From positions 2,108,001 through 2,172,000 of the forward strand of contig NZ_CP116257.1 in NCBI RefSeq assembly GCF_027947595.1: a DNA stretch of 64,000 bases, read 5' to 3'. The position numbers were made by a program, and so were the translations under genes. Positions 41,634-51,552 of this stretch are shown in pieces. The notes beneath the pieces are model-generated. The model made no database searches. It was not told the DNA's origin and saw only the letters and a list, made by a program, of their open reading frames with translations. Positions within the stretch are counted from its first letter, which is position 1; each line of letters opens with the position of its first letter. Source of the stretch: Streptomyces lienomycini (GTDB lineage Bacteria; Actinomycetota; Actinomycetes; Streptomycetales; Streptomycetaceae).

Positions 41634-44600
41634 GTGCGTCCCACCCTCGCCGCCGACCAGGTACGGGCCAGCCTGAGCCAGTACCTCGCGACGACGTACG
41701 CGCTGGCCGACGAGAGCACCCGCCGCGCCCTGGAGAACTTCCTCGGCGACCCCGAGGACGGCATCTTCCGCGGCCCCTACCTCCGCGTCCGCACCCCCTT
41801 CCGCACCGCCGTGGGCACGGACTGGAAGCGGCATCTGACCTGGCACCCCGAGCTGACCCCGTACCGGCACCAGGAAGCCGCCTGGGAGCGGCTGTCGACC
41901 CTGCACGGCCCGGCCCGGCCCACCCTCGTCACCACCGGCACCGGATCCGGCAAGACCGAGTCGTTCCTGGTCCCGATCCTCGACCACTGCTACCGCCAGC
42001 GGCTGGCCGGGCGGAAGGGCGTCAAGGCGATCCTGCTCTACCCGATGAACGCCCTGGCCACCGACCAGGCCCACCGCATCGGCGAGCGGCTGAACGACCC
42101 GAAGGACACCCGGCTGCGGGACGCCGGGGTGGGCGCCGGGCTCTACATCGGGGACCGGCCGTCCCAGGAGTTCAAGCAGGCCAATCCGGCGATCACCGTG
42201 GACCGGGACGAGATCCGGCGGACCATGCCGGACATCCTGATCACCAACTACAAGATGCTCGACCTGCTCCTGCAACGGCCCGAGGACCAGCGGCTGTGGC
42301 AGGACTCGGCGCTCGCCTACGTCGTCCTCGACGAGTTCCACACCTACGACGGCGCCCAGGGCACGGACGTCGCCATGCTGCTGCGCCGCCTCGGCTCGGT
42401 CACCGGGCTCGCCGAACCCGGACGGCCACTGGGGCCGGTCTGCCCCGTCGCCACGTCGGCCACCCTCGGCGAGAACGGCACCGGCGCCACCGACAGCGGT
42501 GCGGGGGGCCCGGCGGCCCGCCCCGGCAGCGGCCCCGGCATGCTGGAAGTCGCCGAGCAGGTCTTCGGTGTGCCGTTCCCGCCCGACGCGGTCGTCGGGG
42601 AGGACCGGCGCTCCACCAGGGACTTCACCGGCGAGAGCGACTTCAGCCTGCCGTTCCCCTCGCCCCACGAGGTCGCCGGACTCGGCGACCCCACCCGCGA
42701 CCCGGGCGCGATGGACGACCTCGTCACCGCCTTCTCCGGGCTGAGCGGGCCGAGCCCGGAGGACCTCGGGGCCGTGCTGCGCCGGCACCGGCTGACCGCC
42801 GCCGTCCTGGAGATCCTCGACGGCACGCCCAGGACGATCTCCGAGATCACCGAGGTCCTGCCCCGCTACGCCTACCACTGGGGCATGGCCGTACAGCAGC
42901 AGCCGCGTGTCGCCGCCCAGGGCCTGGCCCGGTACATCGCCCTCCTGTCGTACGCCCGAGACCCGGACCACCCCGGACGGCCGCTGCTGTCCATCGAGAT
43001 CCACCACTGGGTACGCTCGGTCTCCCGTGTGCTGCGGGGCATCAGTGCGGCCCGCGCCGAGTTCCGCTGGGACGACGAACGGGTGACCTCCGGCGGTGCG
43101 CTGACCCGCAAGGTCCCCGGCCCGGCCGCCCGGCCGTCCCCGTACGACGGGGAGGGACCCGCCGTACCCCTCGACGCCGCCGAGCAGGCCGCCGTACCGG
43201 CCGACGACAGCGCGCCGCCGCCCGCCGAGGTTTTTCTGCCGGCCGTGTTCTGCCGCGAGTGCGGACGCTCCGGCTGGGCCGCGTACTCGCCCGAGGTAGA
43301 CCCCGCCGAGCTCGAACTGAACGCCACGAAGATCCGCCGCGCCTCCGTCGGCCGGGACAAGCGTCGGGTGCGCAACATGATCGCCGCGACTCCGCGAGAG
43401 GTGCACGAGGCCGCCTTCGGGGCGGGGGCGGAGCGTCGGCGCGGCGGCCCATCCGTCATGGTGCTGGAGGGCCACGGCGGGCGGCTTCGGCCCCTGTCAC
43501 CCGACGCCGACTTCACCGCCCCGACGGACGGCGAGGGACCGCGCCGGCCACGCACCCTCCACAACGCCGCGTTCGTCCACGCCGACCTCGACGGCGACCG
43601 GGCCGCCGAACGCGACCAGTGCCCCGCCTGCCGCACCTTCAACTCCGTCCGCTACCTCGGCACCGGCCTCGCCGCGCTCGCCGCCGCCGCCGTCACCCAG
43701 CTCTTCACCGGCGGCGAACTCGACAAGAACCTGGGGGAGGACAAGACCCTCCTCTTCAACGACTCCGTACAGGACGCCGCCCACCGCGCCGGATACGTCG
43801 CCAGCCGCTCGTACACCTTCTCGCTCCGTGCCCTGCTCGCCAGCCGTATCGATGAGGACGAGCCGATCACGCTGAACGACCTGGCCGCCGACCTGATCGC
43901 GGACGTCGTCGACAGCAAGGCCGTACAGGCCGCCGTCATCCCGCCCGACCTGCACCTGGTCAGGGGTGTGGACACGCTGCTCTCCGGCCGCAGCCGCGGC
44001 TCCCGGCCCACCTGGGAACTGATCGCACAACGCCTGGCGTTCGCCACCGTGATGGAGTTCGGCCTGCGCTCCAGGCAGGGCCGCACCCTGGAACTGACCC
44101 GCACCGTCGCCGCCGACGTGCCCCTCCAGGACCCCGACGCTGTGGCGGAACTCGTACGGGAGACACTGCTCACCACGCCGGGAGAAATCGCCCTGCCCGA
44201 CGGGTCCGTGCCCGGATACGACCGGCATATCGGCTTCGTCCGGGGCCTGTTGGAGCGCATGCGCATCCGGGGAGCCGTCCGGCACGCCTGGCTGGACCTC
44301 TGGCTGGACCAGGCCGGGGTCCGTCGATGGGCGATCTGGGGCGGACGCGAGAACGGGATGCCCGCCTTCCCCCGGGGGGTCTCCGCGCCCGCCTTCCTGC
44401 TGGGCAGCCCCAAGCAGGGCAGCGAGGACTTCGACGTCCTCACCGGACGGCTCGGCTGGTACCAGGACTGGGCCGTACGCTCCCTGGGCCTGCGCCCGGA
44501 GGCCGCCGCCACGTTCCTGAGCCGGCTGCTGCCCGCGCTCGCCGAGATCGGTGTCGTCTCCGCGCGCACCGCGCTCGACGGCGCCACCCGCGTCTACGGA

Positions 44601-47600
44601 CTCCAGCCCGGCCACATCCGGGTGCGCAGACTCGCCGACGACACGCTGCCTGACGCCACCGCGCACTGCCCGCGCTGCTTCTGGGAACAGACCATCCACC
44701 CCGACCTGGCCGGCCAGTGGCACGGTCAGCCCTGCCCCCGCTACCGCTGCGGCGGCACTCTCGGCACCGGCCGCGACCTGGACAGCGGACTGAGGCAACG
44801 GGACTACACCGACGACTTCTACCGGCGCATGTACCGCGAGGCCGGCGTCTTCACCATCAACACCGCCGAACACACCGGCACCCTCAGCCGCGCCCGGCGC
44901 GAGGCGGTCGAGAAGGCCTTCCGCGACGGCACCCGCGTCCACTACGCCAACCCGCAGGTGCTGTCCTGCACCCCCACCCTCGAACTCGGCATCGACATCG
45001 GCGACCTCTCGGCGGTCGTCCTCGCCTCGCTGCCCAAGGGACCGGCCAACTACATCCAGCGGGTGGGCCGCGCGGGCCGCTCCACCGGCAACGCCTACCT
45101 GCTCACCATGGTCGACCGGGGGCCGCGCGACCGCTACTACCTCGAAGAACCCCGCCTCATGATCGCCGGGGAGGTTCGGCCGCCCGGCTGCTACCTGTCC
45201 GCGGCCGAGATCCTGCGCCGCCAGTACCTTGCCCACCTCCTCGACCTCGCCGGCGCCGGACGGCTGACCGCCCCCGACGGGACACCGCTGCGCCCGCTGC
45301 CCGGGCGGGCCACAGAACTGTTCGGCGCCTCTGCCTGGCAGGCCGACTTCAGCGAGGCCGCGCTGGCCGACGGCGAACGACTCGTCCGGGGCTTCCTGGA
45401 CCTGTTCCCTCCGTACGAGGAGAGCCGCGGCACGGGCGTCAGCCCGCAGGCCCGTACCGCCCTCACCGCCTACGCCACCGACCCCGGCGAGGAGGGACTG
45501 GCCGGCGCTCTGGTCGCCGCGTGCAGGCGCTGGGAGGAGCGCCGCGCGGACCTCCAGCGCCGCACCGAGGCCATCGACCGGGCGCACGGGCTGCTCGTCG
45601 CCGGCGACCCCGACCACGCACGGCAGGGGCGCGAGTTGCGGGCCGAGCGGCGCGAGGTGGGCCGCATCTCCCGGGAGATCAGCCGCACCACCGCGCACGG
45701 CGCCCTGGTCGACCTCGGCCTGCTGCCGAACTACAGCCTCATCGACTCGGCCACCGAGCTGGAGGCCACCCTCACCTGGACCGAGAAGACCGCCGACGGC
45801 GGCCGCGAGAACCACAGCAAGACCCTCCGCCACAGCCGCCCCGCCCGCCTCGCCCTCACCGAGTTCGCGCCCGGCAACCACTACTACGTCCAGGGCTACA
45901 AGCACCGCGTCACCGGAGTGGACATCGGCGGGCCCGGCCGCCCGGCCTGGCTCTGGTGGCGCGTGTGCCCCGACTGCGGCCACGTCCGCACCCACCTCGC
46001 CGAGGACGACGCGTCCCCCTGCCCTCGCTGCCGGTCCGCGGCCATCGGCGACGTCGGCTGCCTGCACAAGGTGCTCGTGCCGCGCCGCGTCACCTCCCGG
46101 GACGAACGCGACGACGTCCGTGTCCGCGACGACAGCGACGAACGGGAGCGGCGCCACTACACCGTCGTTCCCGCCGTCGACATCGACGCCGACGACATCG
46201 AACAGGCCTGGAAGCACGAACACGCCACCTTCGGCTGGGAGTTCACCCGGCAGGCGCACGTCCGGCATCTCAACGTCGGCGCCGCCCGCGTGGACGGCGG
46301 CGCGGACACCACCTTCGCCGGACAGGAGGTCCGCCTCAACCCCTTCTGGGTCTGCGACGCCTGCGGCTACGCCGACCCGGACGGCGGACCCGCCGCGCAC
46401 GACGCCGGTGACGCGTCGGCACACGCCAAGTACCACCGGCCGTGGTGTCCCAGACGGCGCGCCGGAGCCGACGCCGTACGACGCGGCGAGCGGGTGCTGC
46501 TCGCCCACGAACTGCGCACCGACGCACTGCGCGTCCTCATCCCCGCCGTCACCGCGCACACCCGGGAACGGCTCGCGTCCTTCAAGGCGCTGCTGCTGGC
46601 CGGCATCGCCCGCAGCTACGGCGGCGACCCCGACCACCTCGCGGTCGTCACCGACTCCATGCCCGAGGAACGCGGTGAGACCCCGCTCCGCCGCCACTTC
46701 CTCGTCCTGTACGACACGCTCCCCGGCGGCACCGGCTACCTGCACCGCCTCGCCGGCCGGGACGGTCTCAAGGGTGTCCTGGACGACGCCCGGCAGGTGA
46801 TCGAGACGTGCGTGTGCGTGGGCCAGGGCCGGTCCGCGTGCCACCGCTGCCTGTTGCGGCACGTCACCGACGGCGAGTACGAACTCGTCTCCCGCGAGCA
46901 CGCCCTCGACATGCTCGGCGACCTCTTCGGCCGCACCGCGGACCACTGGAGCGTCGGACCGGTCGCCACCACCCGAGACATCACCCTGGTGCACCAGGTG
47001 GAGAGCGAGCTGGAGGCACTCTTCCGGCGCGGGCTGCTCGAATGGGCCGAGCGGGTGGACGACGTCAGCGTCCGCACCGCTCTCACGGCCGACGGCACCC
47101 GGGACACGACACTGCGCTTCACGGCACCCGACGGCACCGTCCGCGGCTGGCAGATGGAAACCCAGACCCCGCTCGACTTCACCCGGCCGGACGTGGTCTT
47201 CCGCAGCACCGACGACGACCGCCGGGTCGCCGTCTACCTCGACGGCTACCGCTACCACGCGAGCCCCGAGCACCTCACCGCCGAGGCCGACGCCGTCAAG
47301 CGCACCCGGCTGCGCGCGGAAGGCTGGCAGGTCTTCCAGCTCACCTGGGACGACGTACAGACCTGGACCGGCCGGACCACGCTCCGGGCCGACCCCCCGT
47401 GGAAGCCGTACCCGAACACCGCGCAGAAGACGGCCATGGACGTCCACCGGCGCATGCACGCCGGAGACACCCGCGACCTGCCGAGGCTGGTGTGGGCCAA
47501 CCCGGTCGAGACGCTGATCGGCTACCTGACCGACCCCGACCCCGACGTCTGGCGGCGCCGCACCCAGAGCGCCCTCGCGGGCTTCGCCGCCGTGTCGGCG

Positions 47601-48467
47601 ACCAGCAGGGCCCTGGCCGCAGGCAAGGAGACCGGGCTCAGGATCAGCGAGGCGCTGCACGGTCACCGGTTGGCGCAGGGACAGGGCGCCGTCCAGGTCA
47701 TGGCGACGCGGGACGCCTCGGGGTGCCCTCTCGCCATCGCGCTCGACCTGCGCGGGGGCCAGAGCGCGGCAGCCTGGACGGCACTGACCGTCCTCGACGA
47801 CAGCACGGACACGGTCGACGCCGACGAGACCGCCCACCGCAGACGCTGGCAGGCTTGGCTCTACTGGAGCAACCTGCTTCAGTTCCTCGACGCCGGGGAG
47901 GGCGACGGGGTCCAGCTCACGACCGGCATGCTCCCCGCGTTCGACCCGGCCGAGCTGGCGGTCACCGGCGGCGCCGGATGGCTCAGCTCACGGCAGCACC
48001 GGCAGGAACCTGTTCCGGATGGACGGCAGCCGACCGTCGGATCGCAGTCGGCCCTCGGGCGGCAGCCGGTCGCGGAGGGGCAGGGCGCCGAGGAGGCTCC
48101 GGCCGCCGTGCGCGACCCCGCCTGGGACGAAGTCATCGAGTACCTCGTCGACGAGCCGGGCCTGCCCGCCCTCGCCAGGGCGCTCGCCGACCGGGGCCTG
48201 CCCGCCCCGGAGGCCGGCTACGAACTGGGAACGGCCGCCTGGCCCGCCGAACTCGCCTGGCCCGGCCCCCGCGTGGGCATCGTCCTCGCGCACCGGCCGG
48301 ACCCCGCCACCCGACGCGACATCGATGCCGAACAACGGGACCGGGCCTACCGGGACGCGGGCTGGCAGGTCCGTACCGCGGCGGAATGGGACGTCGACGC
48401 ACTCGCCGCCCTGGCCGGCCGGGACGCGGACAGAGCAACGCACCACCACGAGGAGAACGAGCGATGA
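41634..48467 (+). CDS. Giant DEAD/DEAH helicase with DUF1998, multiple zinc clusters and a C-terminal Vsr-like nuclease domain
   Basis: This 2277-residue protein has Walker A TGTGSGKT (101-108), the DEAH-like VLDEFHTYDGAQG (about 223-235) and the second lobe with LELGIDIGDLSAV and QRVGRAGRSTGN (about 1140). A DUF1998/MZB domain (about 1670-1755) ends CVCVGQGRSACHRC. Cysteine pairs CRECG, CPACR, CPRC, CPDCG/CPRC and CDACG indicate several zinc ribbons. Residues about 1850-1915 (RPDVVF ... VAVYLDGYRYH ... LRAEGWQVFQLTW) resemble a Vsr/DUF559-type PD-(D/E)XK nuclease. DruE of Druantia and DrmA/DrmB of DISARM share the helicase-DUF1998 part. The GTG follows AAGGAGG. The stop overlaps the next start by 4 nt. 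Confidence 0.87.
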   Translation: MRPTLAADQVRASLSQYLATTYALADESTRRALENFLGDPEDGIFRGPYLRVRTPFRTAVGTDWKRHLTWHPELTPYRHQEAAWERLSTLHGPARPTLVTTGTGSGKTESFLVPILDHCYRQRLAGRKGVKAILLYPMNALATDQAHRIGERLNDPKDTRLRDAGVGAGLYIGDRPSQEFKQANPAITVDRDEIRRTMPDILITNYKMLDLLLQRPEDQRLWQDSALAYVVLDEFHTYDGAQGTDVAMLLRRLGSVTGLAEPGRPLGPVCPVATSATLGENGTGATDSGAGGPAARPGSGPGMLEVAEQVFGVPFPPDAVVGEDRRSTRDFTGESDFSLPFPSPHEVAGLGDPTRDPGAMDDLVTAFSGLSGPSPEDLGAVLRRHRLTAAVLEILDGTPRTISEITEVLPRYAYHWGMAVQQQPRVAAQGLARYIALLSYARDPDHPGRPLLSIEIHHWVRSVSRVLRGISAARAEFRWDDERVTSGGALTRKVPGPAARPSPYDGEGPAVPLDAAEQAAVPADDSAPPPAEVFLPAVFCRECGRSGWAAYSPEVDPAELELNATKIRRASVGRDKRRVRNMIAATPREVHEAAFGAGAERRRGGPSVMVLEGHGGRLRPLSPDADFTAPTDGEGPRRPRTLHNAAFVHADLDGDRAAERDQCPACRTFNSVRYLGTGLAALAAAAVTQLFTGGELDKNLGEDKTLLFNDSVQDAAHRAGYVASRSYTFSLRALLASRIDEDEPITLNDLAADLIADVVDSKAVQAAVIPPDLHLVRGVDTLLSGRSRGSRPTWELIAQRLAFATVMEFGLRSRQGRTLELTRTVAADVPLQDPDAVAELVRETLLTTPGEIALPDGSVPGYDRHIGFVRGLLERMRIRGAVRHAWLDLWLDQAGVRRWAIWGGRENGMPAFPRGVSAPAFLLGSPKQGSEDFDVLTGRLGWYQDWAVRSLGLRPEAAATFLSRLLPALAEIGVVSARTALDGATRVYGLQPGHIRVRRLADDTLPDATAHCPRCFWEQTIHPDLAGQWHGQPCPRYRCGGTLGTGRDLDSGLRQRDYTDDFYRRMYREAGVFTINTAEHTGTLSRARREAVEKAFRDGTRVHYANPQVLSCTPTLELGIDIGDLSAVVLASLPKGPANYIQRVGRAGRSTGNAYLLTMVDRGPRDRYYLEEPRLMIAGEVRPPGCYLSAAEILRRQYLAHLLDLAGAGRLTAPDGTPLRPLPGRATELFGASAWQADFSEAALADGERLVRGFLDLFPPYEESRGTGVSPQARTALTAYATDPGEEGLAGALVAACRRWEERRADLQRRTEAIDRAHGLLVAGDPDHARQGRELRAERREVGRISREISRTTAHGALVDLGLLPNYSLIDSATELEATLTWTEKTADGGRENHSKTLRHSRPARLALTEFAPGNHYYVQGYKHRVTGVDIGGPGRPAWLWWRVCPDCGHVRTHLAEDDASPCPRCRSAAIGDVGCLHKVLVPRRVTSRDERDDVRVRDDSDERERRHYTVVPAVDIDADDIEQAWKHEHATFGWEFTRQAHVRHLNVGAARVDGGADTTFAGQEVRLNPFWVCDACGYADPDGGPAAHDAGDASAHAKYHRPWCPRRRAGADAVRRGERVLLAHELRTDALRVLIPAVTAHTRERLASFKALLLAGIARSYGGDPDHLAVVTDSMPEERGETPLRRHFLVLYDTLPGGTGYLHRLAGRDGLKGVLDDARQVIETCVCVGQGRSACHRCLLRHVTDGEYELVSREHALDMLGDLFGRTADHWSVGPVATTRDITLVHQVESELEALFRRGLLEWAERVDDVSVRTALTADGTRDTTLRFTAPDGTVRGWQMETQTPLDFTRPDVVFRSTDDDRRVAVYLDGYRYHASPEHLTAEADAVKRTRLRAEGWQVFQLTWDDVQTWTGRTTLRADPPWKPYPNTAQKTAMDVHRRMHAGDTRDLPRLVWANPVETLIGYLTDPDPDVWRRRTQSALAGFAAVSATSRALAAGKETGLRISEALHGHRLAQGQGAVQVMATRDASGCPLAIALDLRGGQSAAAWTALTVLDDSTDTVDADETAHRRRWQAWLYWSNLLQFLDAGEGDGVQLTTGMLPAFDPAELAVTGGAGWLSSRQHRQEPVPDGRQPTVGSQSALGRQPVAEGQGAEEAPAAVRDPAWDEVIEYLVDEPGLPALARALADRGLPAPEAGYELGTAAWPAELAWPGPRVGIVLAHRPDPATRRDIDAEQRDRAYRDAGWQVRTAAEWDVDALAALAGRDADRATHHHEENER

Positions 48468-50788
48468 CGGTCACCGGCGTGCCGAGGACGGGCGTGACGC
48501 TGCGCCTACTGGACAAGGCCGACAAGGAGATCGTCAAACTGGACCGCGCAGTCCTCGGGGCGTTCTACAAGTTCCAGCACGACTTCCGCCGCAACCCCGA
48601 CGCCGGCGGCTTCGACCTCAAGCAGCTGGAAGGCCACGACCGTCTCTGGTCGGCACGCGTCAACCGCGAGTGGCGGGCCCTGATGATCCGCCTCGGCGGC
48701 GACGACTGGCTGCTCGTCTCGGTCAAGCACCGCAGCCACGTCCACAAGAACCTGGACCGGCTCAACTACGGCATCAACCACATCACCGGCGCCATCGAAT
48801 ACGTCGACCTCCAGGTCGTCGAGGAGAGCGTGCTGCGCCGCGGACTCACCCCGCCCGCCGCTCCGGTCCCGGCTCCGACGCCCGTGCCCGCTGCGGAACC
48901 GGCCCGTCCAAAGCCGTCGGAGGAGCCGGAAGGGCTGGAGGAGCCGGAAGAACCCCTCTTCGAGGCTTACACCGACGAGCAGCTCGCCGATCTCGGCGTC
49001 GCCGAACCGCTCATCCCCATCGTCCGGAAACTCACCACGGACGACGAACTGCTCGGCCTCGCCGAGTACGCACCCCGCCACACCGGGGAGGTCCTCCTCC
49101 GGCTGCGCGACGGTGCTTCCTACGAAACGGTCATGGACGAGGTCACCGCGCCCGTCGCGGTCGAAGAGCCGGAGCGCAACCTCGACTCCGCCGACTGGCA
49201 GGCAGCCGTCGACCGCTCACAGACCGTGGCGATCACCGACGACGAATTCCTGCAGAGCATCCTGGAGGAGGGCGACTTCGGGCGCTGGAAGATCTTCCTC
49301 CACCCCACCCAGGAGAAGCTGGTCCACCGGCGCTACTCCGGCCCGGCCCGGGTCGGTGGCGGCCCGGGAACGGGCAAGACCATCGTCGCCCTCCACCGTG
49401 TCTGCCATCTGGTGCGACAGCTCCCGCCCGGCCACACCAAGCCCGTCCTGTTCACCACGTTCAACCGGAACCTTGCCGCCGACCTCCGCTCCCGGCTCCT
49501 CTCCCTCGGCGGACCCGACGTACTGGCCAGGGTCGACATCGCACACGTCGACCAACTCGCCACCCGCATCGTCAGCGAGGCCGACCCGGGCAACGCCAAG
49601 CGGCGCATCGACGACACGGCGGCGCTCCGCGAGTGGCGAGACCTGCTGGTGGAGGCGGGAGAGACCCGCTGGAGCGCCGAGTTCCTCAGCGACGAATGGA
49701 ACCAGGTCATCCTCGGCCAGGCCGTGGCCTCCCGGAGCGACTACTTCACCGTCCGGCGCGCCGGCAGGGGGCGCAGCGTCACCCGCGCCGAGCGCGCCGG
49801 CATCTGGCAACTCGCCGAACGCTTCACGCAACGGCTGGAGACCAAGGGGCTGGAGACCCACCGCCAGGTCGCCGAACGGGCGGCGCGGCTGGAGATGACC
49901 CGCAAGGCCAGGATCGACGAGCGGTCACAGGAGCGCGAGGACCGGGGCGGCCTGGACAACCTCCACGTCGAGGCCGGGTCCGGAGCCCGGCTGCGCCACC
50001 GGTACCGGCACATCGTGGTCGACGAGGCCCAGGACCTCAGCGCCGCCCACTGGAAGATGCTGCGTGCCATGGCGCCGTCCGAGGCCGACGACATCTTCCT
50101 CGTGGGCGACACGCACCAGCGGATCTACGACAACCAGGTCACCCTCGGCAGCCTCGGTGTCCACATCCGTGGCCGGTCCTCCCGGCTGACCCTCAGCTAT
50201 CGCACGACCCGGGAGATCCTTCGCGACTCGATCCGGGTGCTGGGCGACGCCGACTACGACGACCTGGACGGTGACAGCGACACCCTCGCTGGGTACCGCT
50301 CGGTCCTGCACGGCCCGGCTCCGTCGTTGCGCGGTGCGCGGAGCTGGGACGAGGAGATGGACCTCGTCGTGGAACAGCTGCGGGCCTGGCGCGACGTGCC
50401 CCGTGAGTCCACGGCGATCTGCGTCCCGACCAACGACATGGTCACCCAGCTTGCCGAACGCCTCGCCCGGCGCGGCATCAGCCCGACCGAGATCACACAG
50501 GACGGGCCGCGCGGCGATCAGGGCGTCCACATCGGCACCATGTACCGCTTCAAGGGACTGGAGTACCGCTGCCTGATCATCGCCGGGGTGGCCGAGGGCC
50601 TCGTCCCCCGCGCCTCCGTGGACACGTGGGAGCACACCGACCCGAGCCGCCATCGGCGAGAGCTGCACCGGGCGCGCTCGCTGCTTTTCGTCGCGGCCAC
50701 CCGCGCCCGTGACGCCCTGGCCATCACCTGGCACGGAGAACCGAGTCGCTTCCTGGCGCCGCTGCTCCCGCCCCGAAGCGATACCTGA
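48464..50788 (+). CDS. UvrD/Rep-type helicase with an N-terminal RelE-like domain
   Basis: This 774-residue protein has residues about 20-105 resembling the RelE/ParE toxin fold (FYKFQHDFRRNP ... LKQLEGHDRLWSARVNREWRALM ... DDWLLVSVKHRSHVHKNL). An acidic/proline linker follows, then a superfamily 1 helicase with Walker A GGGPGTGKT (about 297-305), VVDEAQDLS (about 517-527), GDTHQRIYD, SYRTTREIL, TMYRFKGLEYRC and FVAATRARD. The ATG overlaps the stop of the DUF1998 helicase (ATGA), so the two are made together. In GajB and similar defence helicases the UvrD part is DNA-end or substrate dependent; the role of the RelE-like domain is unknown. It is the last gene of the block. Confidence 0.87.
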   Translation: MTVTGVPRTGVTLRLLDKADKEIVKLDRAVLGAFYKFQHDFRRNPDAGGFDLKQLEGHDRLWSARVNREWRALMIRLGGDDWLLVSVKHRSHVHKNLDRLNYGINHITGAIEYVDLQVVEESVLRRGLTPPAAPVPAPTPVPAAEPARPKPSEEPEGLEEPEEPLFEAYTDEQLADLGVAEPLIPIVRKLTTDDELLGLAEYAPRHTGEVLLRLRDGASYETVMDEVTAPVAVEEPERNLDSADWQAAVDRSQTVAITDDEFLQSILEEGDFGRWKIFLHPTQEKLVHRRYSGPARVGGGPGTGKTIVALHRVCHLVRQLPPGHTKPVLFTTFNRNLAADLRSRLLSLGGPDVLARVDIAHVDQLATRIVSEADPGNAKRRIDDTAALREWRDLLVEAGETRWSAEFLSDEWNQVILGQAVASRSDYFTVRRAGRGRSVTRAERAGIWQLAERFTQRLETKGLETHRQVAERAARLEMTRKARIDERSQEREDRGGLDNLHVEAGSGARLRHRYRHIVVDEAQDLSAAHWKMLRAMAPSEADDIFLVGDTHQRIYDNQVTLGSLGVHIRGRSSRLTLSYRTTREILRDSIRVLGDADYDDLDGDSDTLAGYRSVLHGPAPSLRGARSWDEEMDLVVEQLRAWRDVPRESTAICVPTNDMVTQLAERLARRGISPTEITQDGPRGDQGVHIGTMYRFKGLEYRCLIIAGVAEGLVPRASVDTWEHTDPSRHRRELHRARSLLFVAATRARDALAITWHGEPSRFLAPLLPPRSDT

Positions 50789-51014
50789 AGCGGACACTGG
50801 ACCGAGCGCAGTTGCTGCGGCTACGTCCAGGTGTCTGGCCGAGGCCCTGGATCCGGAGATCACAAAAAGCCTGCTATATGAGGCTGACTTCGATCTCCGA
50901 TGTAGACAGTGATGCTACGGGACCGAGGCTCGAGAACGCGAAAAGTACCACCGGCGGTACAGACTTTCCCCCTCTGCGCGGAGACTCTGGTGTCCGACGC
51001 GAGGAGGCGACTCA

Positions 51015-51149
51015 ATGGGATGGATAGCCGTGGGGTGCGGGGCCATCTTGGCGCTGGGCGTGATGCGCATTCTGTTCCGGCAGGTACGAGGAATTCTTCC
51101 TGACGGAAGCGCTCTCGTCCGTGCTTGGAGGAGTTCGTCACCGTTGTGA
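51015..51149 (+). CDS. Small membrane protein (44 aa), hypothetical
   Basis: The ATG is preceded by GAGGAGG with an 8-nt gap, the best ribosome-binding site in this 760-nt space. The product starts MGWIAVGCGAILALGVMRIL, a single transmembrane helix, then a short basic tail (FRQVRGILPDG ... AWRSS). No homologue is known to me. The rest of 50789-51552 shows no gene that I can support. Confidence 0.45.
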   Translation: MGWIAVGCGAILALGVMRILFRQVRGILPDGSALVRAWRSSSPL

Positions 51150-51552
51150 GAGGCGCGAGGCGGGCCACTCGCCGTTGAGTCGCGGTGCATGTACCCGTGT
51201 TCCGGACAATCGTGAGTGGGCGCGATCACATCCGCCAGGGCCGCGTGTGCAGCCCATATTGCGCACAGCTGCGGCCGACGAGGGTGCGGAGCACGGGCCT
51301 CAGTTCCGGGAGCAGGGCCTGGTTGAGGTAGCGGGGTGGATCGTCGTGCTACCCCTCGTCCAGGGTGGTGCGGTAACAGGCCCATACACTGGGGTATGGC
51401 TTGCGTATGCGCGATGTCCTCGGCGACCGCGTCCGCCCTTGCTCGGTCTGGCCTAAATGTCCCCGAGAAGTCCCACAGGCGAAGCCGAGTCCCCTCCTGG
51501 CTCGCATCTGCGCAAGTCAAGAGGGGTTTCGCGCGACGACTTCTTAAAGCTC

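Noticed and set aside
43497..47837. 1446-residue open frame on the minus strand under the giant helicase
   Set aside because: It is a high-GC antisense shadow: low-complexity Gly/Ala/Val/Asp composition, no domain, and the plus strand has clear helicase motifs throughout.
26439..50788. Complete BREX or Pgl system
   Set aside because: A kinase and a PglX-like methylase are present, but no PglZ phosphatase, BrxC/PglY ATPase or BrxL was seen.
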